Assembly (NCBI GenBank): GCA_025464795.1
Contig: JAODNB010000072.1
Location: 1-6,720 of the forward strand
DNA: 6,720 nt
Source of the DNA: Frankiales bacterium
GTDB taxonomy: Bacteria > Actinomycetota > Actinomycetes > Mycobacteriales > SCTD01
Reading direction: 5' to 3'
The position numbers were made by a program, and so were the translations under genes. This document shows, piece after piece, positions 5,238 to 6,720 of this stretch (positions are counted from its first letter, which is position 1; every line of letters begins with the position of its first letter). The notes beneath the pieces are model-generated. The model was not told where the DNA came from. It ran no database searches and saw only the letters and a list, made by a program, of their open reading frames with translations.

Positions 5238-6720
5238 CGATCACGGACGGGTCGAGCTTGGTGAACAGCGGTACGGGCTCGCCGATGACCACACCGGGGG
5301 TGATGGGGAGGCTCTTCCAGACCGCGGCGGTCTCGTAGTCGCCCATGAGGACCGGGTAGGACGGCCCGCCGTCGAGGTCGTCGACCTCCACGAGCTGGGG
5401 CATGCCCGACCACTCGCCCTCACCACCGAGCATCGCGAAGACCTTCTGCGAGCTGTGCGGGAGGAAGGGCGTGAGCAGCGTCTTGGCGTCGCTGATGAGC
5501 TGAAGCGCGACGTGCAGGACGGTCGCCCGGCGCTCCGGGTCCGCCTTGAGCTTCCACGGCTCCATGGCGGACAGGTAGCCGTTCGCCTCTCCGACGACCC
5601 TCATGGCCTCGTGAACGGCAGCCTTGACCTGGTTGCCTCCGAGCAGGGCGCCGACGGTGTCGAACGCCGCTGCGGACGCGTCCAGCGCGGCCTGGTCCTC
5701 AGCGGTGAGCGAACCCGCCGGGGGGATGGTGCCGATGTTCTTGTTGACCAGGGACATCACGCGGTTCACCAGGTTGCCCCACCCGGCGACGAGCTCGGTG
5801 TTGTTGCGGGTGACGAACTGCTCCCAGGTGAAGTCGGTGTCGGAGGACTCCGGACCGGCGACCGCGAGGTAGTAGCGGATCGCGTCCGGGCCGTAGCGCT
5901 CGAGCACGTCACGTACGTAGATCACGACTGACCTGGAGGAGGAGAACTTCTTGCCCTCCATGGTGAGGAACTCCGACGACACGACCTCGGACGGCAGGTC
6001 CAGCTCGCCGTACGCACCAGGCGACCCGTGTGGCTTGCCGGAGGCGCCGAGCAGGATCGCCGGCCAGATGACGGAGTGGAAGACGACGTTGTCCTTGCCC
6101 ATGAAGTAGAAGGACTCGGCCGCGTCGCCGTGCCAGAACTCCTCCCATGAGCTCCCCGTGCGGCGGGCCCACTCGATCGAGGCGGACAGGTAGCCGATGA
6201 CGGCGTCGAACCAGACGTACAGGCGCTTGTCATTGCGATCCCGCCAGCCGTCCAGGGGGATGGGGACACCCCAGTCGAGGTCGCGGGAGATGGCCCGCGG
6301 CCTCATCTCGTCCACCAGGTTGGAGCTGTACTTCAGGACGTTGGGTCGCCAGTCCGTGCGCGACCCGAGCCAGTCGCCGAGCAGGTCGGCGAAGGCCGGC
6401 AGCTCGAGGTAGAACTGCGCGCTCTCCACGAACCTCGGCGTGGCCCCGTCGATCTTCGACCGCGGGTTGATGAGGTCCTGCGGGTCGAGCTGCCTGCCGC
6501 AGTCGTCGCACTGGTCGCCGCGTGCGCCGTCGTACCCGCAGTGCGGGCAGGTCCCCTCGACGTAGCGGTCGGGCAGACCTCGACCGGTCGCGGGGTCGAT
6601 CGCCGACAGCTGGGACCGCTCGACGACGTACCCGTTCTGGTGCAGCGCCGTGAACAGCTCCTGCACGACCGTGTAGTGGTTGACCGTCGTGGTGCGGGTG
6701 AACAGGTCGTAGCTGAGGCC
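5203..6720 (-). CDS. metG: Methionyl-tRNA synthetase, 5' end cut by window edge
   Basis: Class I aminoacyl-tRNA synthetase that charges tRNA-Met (including initiator tRNA) in the cytoplasm. The last 505 residues are present. The frame stays open to 6720 (GLSYDLFTRTTTVNHY before the internal GTG at 6666, which is not the start), so roughly the first 90 residues, including the HIGH-type motif, lie outside. Visible: zinc knuckle CPHC (6538-6549) and CDDC (6499-6510) spaced by nine residues, DLINPRSKIDGATP, LYVWFDAVIGYLSA of the active site, the KMSKS-equivalent KFSSS (5935-5949), and the helical anticodon-binding domain with NLVNRV, PWKLKADPE and LTPFLPHSSQKV. It ends RLDPGE with no C-terminal OB-fold tRNA-binding domain, the short form. 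The stop TAG lies inside the start of tatD. Product identity is very secure. Confidence 0.98.
   Translation of the reverse strand, partial: GLSYDLFTRTTTVNHYTVVQELFTALHQNGYVVERSQLSAIDPATGRGLPDRYVEGTCPHCGYDGARGDQCDDCGRQLDPQDLINPRSKIDGATPRFVESAQFYLELPAFADLLGDWLGSRTDWRPNVLKYSSNLVDEMRPRAISRDLDWGVPIPLDGWRDRNDKRLYVWFDAVIGYLSASIEWARRTGSSWEEFWHGDAAESFYFMGKDNVVFHSVIWPAILLGASGKPHGSPGAYGELDLPSEVVSSEFLTMEGKKFSSSRSVVIYVRDVLERYGPDAIRYYLAVAGPESSDTDFTWEQFVTRNNTELVAGWGNLVNRVMSLVNKNIGTIPPAGSLTAEDQAALDASAAAFDTVGALLGGNQVKAAVHEAMRVVGEANGYLSAMEPWKLKADPERRATVLHVALQLISDAKTLLTPFLPHSSQKVFAMLGGEGEWSGMPQLVEVDDLDGGPSYPVLMGDYETAAVWKSLPITPGVVIGEPVPLFTKLDPSVIDEELARLDPGE

Noticed and set aside
6664..6666. GTG at 6666 as the start of metG
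   Set aside because: The frame continues upstream to the window edge with conserved MetG residues (FTRTTTVNHY), so the gene is cut by the edge rather than starting here.

Overview
The window comes from a high-GC bacterium, almost certainly an actinobacterium. Evidence is the strong G/C bias at third codon positions, GTG starts, and the gene order metG - tatD - rpfB - ksgA(rsmA) - ispE - ABC-F ATPase. Most of this order is shared with Mycobacterium (tatD-rpfB-ksgA-ispE, with metS nearby) and with other Actinobacteria. The form of the Rpf catalytic domain (ending WPVCGRYL) suggests a lineage outside the mycobacteria, perhaps Nocardioides-like, but that is only an impression.

All six recognised genes lie on the minus strand, so transcription runs from right to left. 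At the right edge is methionyl-tRNA synthetase (its start lies beyond base 6720), followed by a TatD-family metal-dependent nuclease that overlaps it by 35 bases. A gene-free gap of about 350 bases follows (4044-4394). It holds a strong hairpin just after tatD, a candidate promoter, and a GC-rich hairpin in the presumed rpfB leader. Next comes a tight cluster: rpfB (cell-wall lytic transglycosylase), ksgA/rsmA (16S rRNA dimethyltransferase), ispE (MEP isoprenoid pathway kinase) and an ABC-F ATPase that runs off the left edge. Junctions in this cluster are -28 (depending on start choice), +9 and +7 bases, which implies one polycistronic message with translational coupling.

The genes are housekeeping functions: tRNA charging, nucleic-acid processing, peptidoglycan remodelling on exit from dormancy, ribosome maturation, isoprenoid supply (also needed for the undecaprenyl carrier of cell-wall precursors), and ribosome-associated ATPase activity. 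Co-expression would link wall growth with ribosome production. In M. tuberculosis the rpfB-ksgA leader is reported to act as an RNA switch, which makes the leader here the most interesting non-coding stretch.

I found no mobile element, CRISPR array, tRNA/rRNA gene, phage gene or unknown multi-gene system. The points worth a second look are the rpfB leader structures, the uncertain starts of rpfB and ksgA, and some motif variants.
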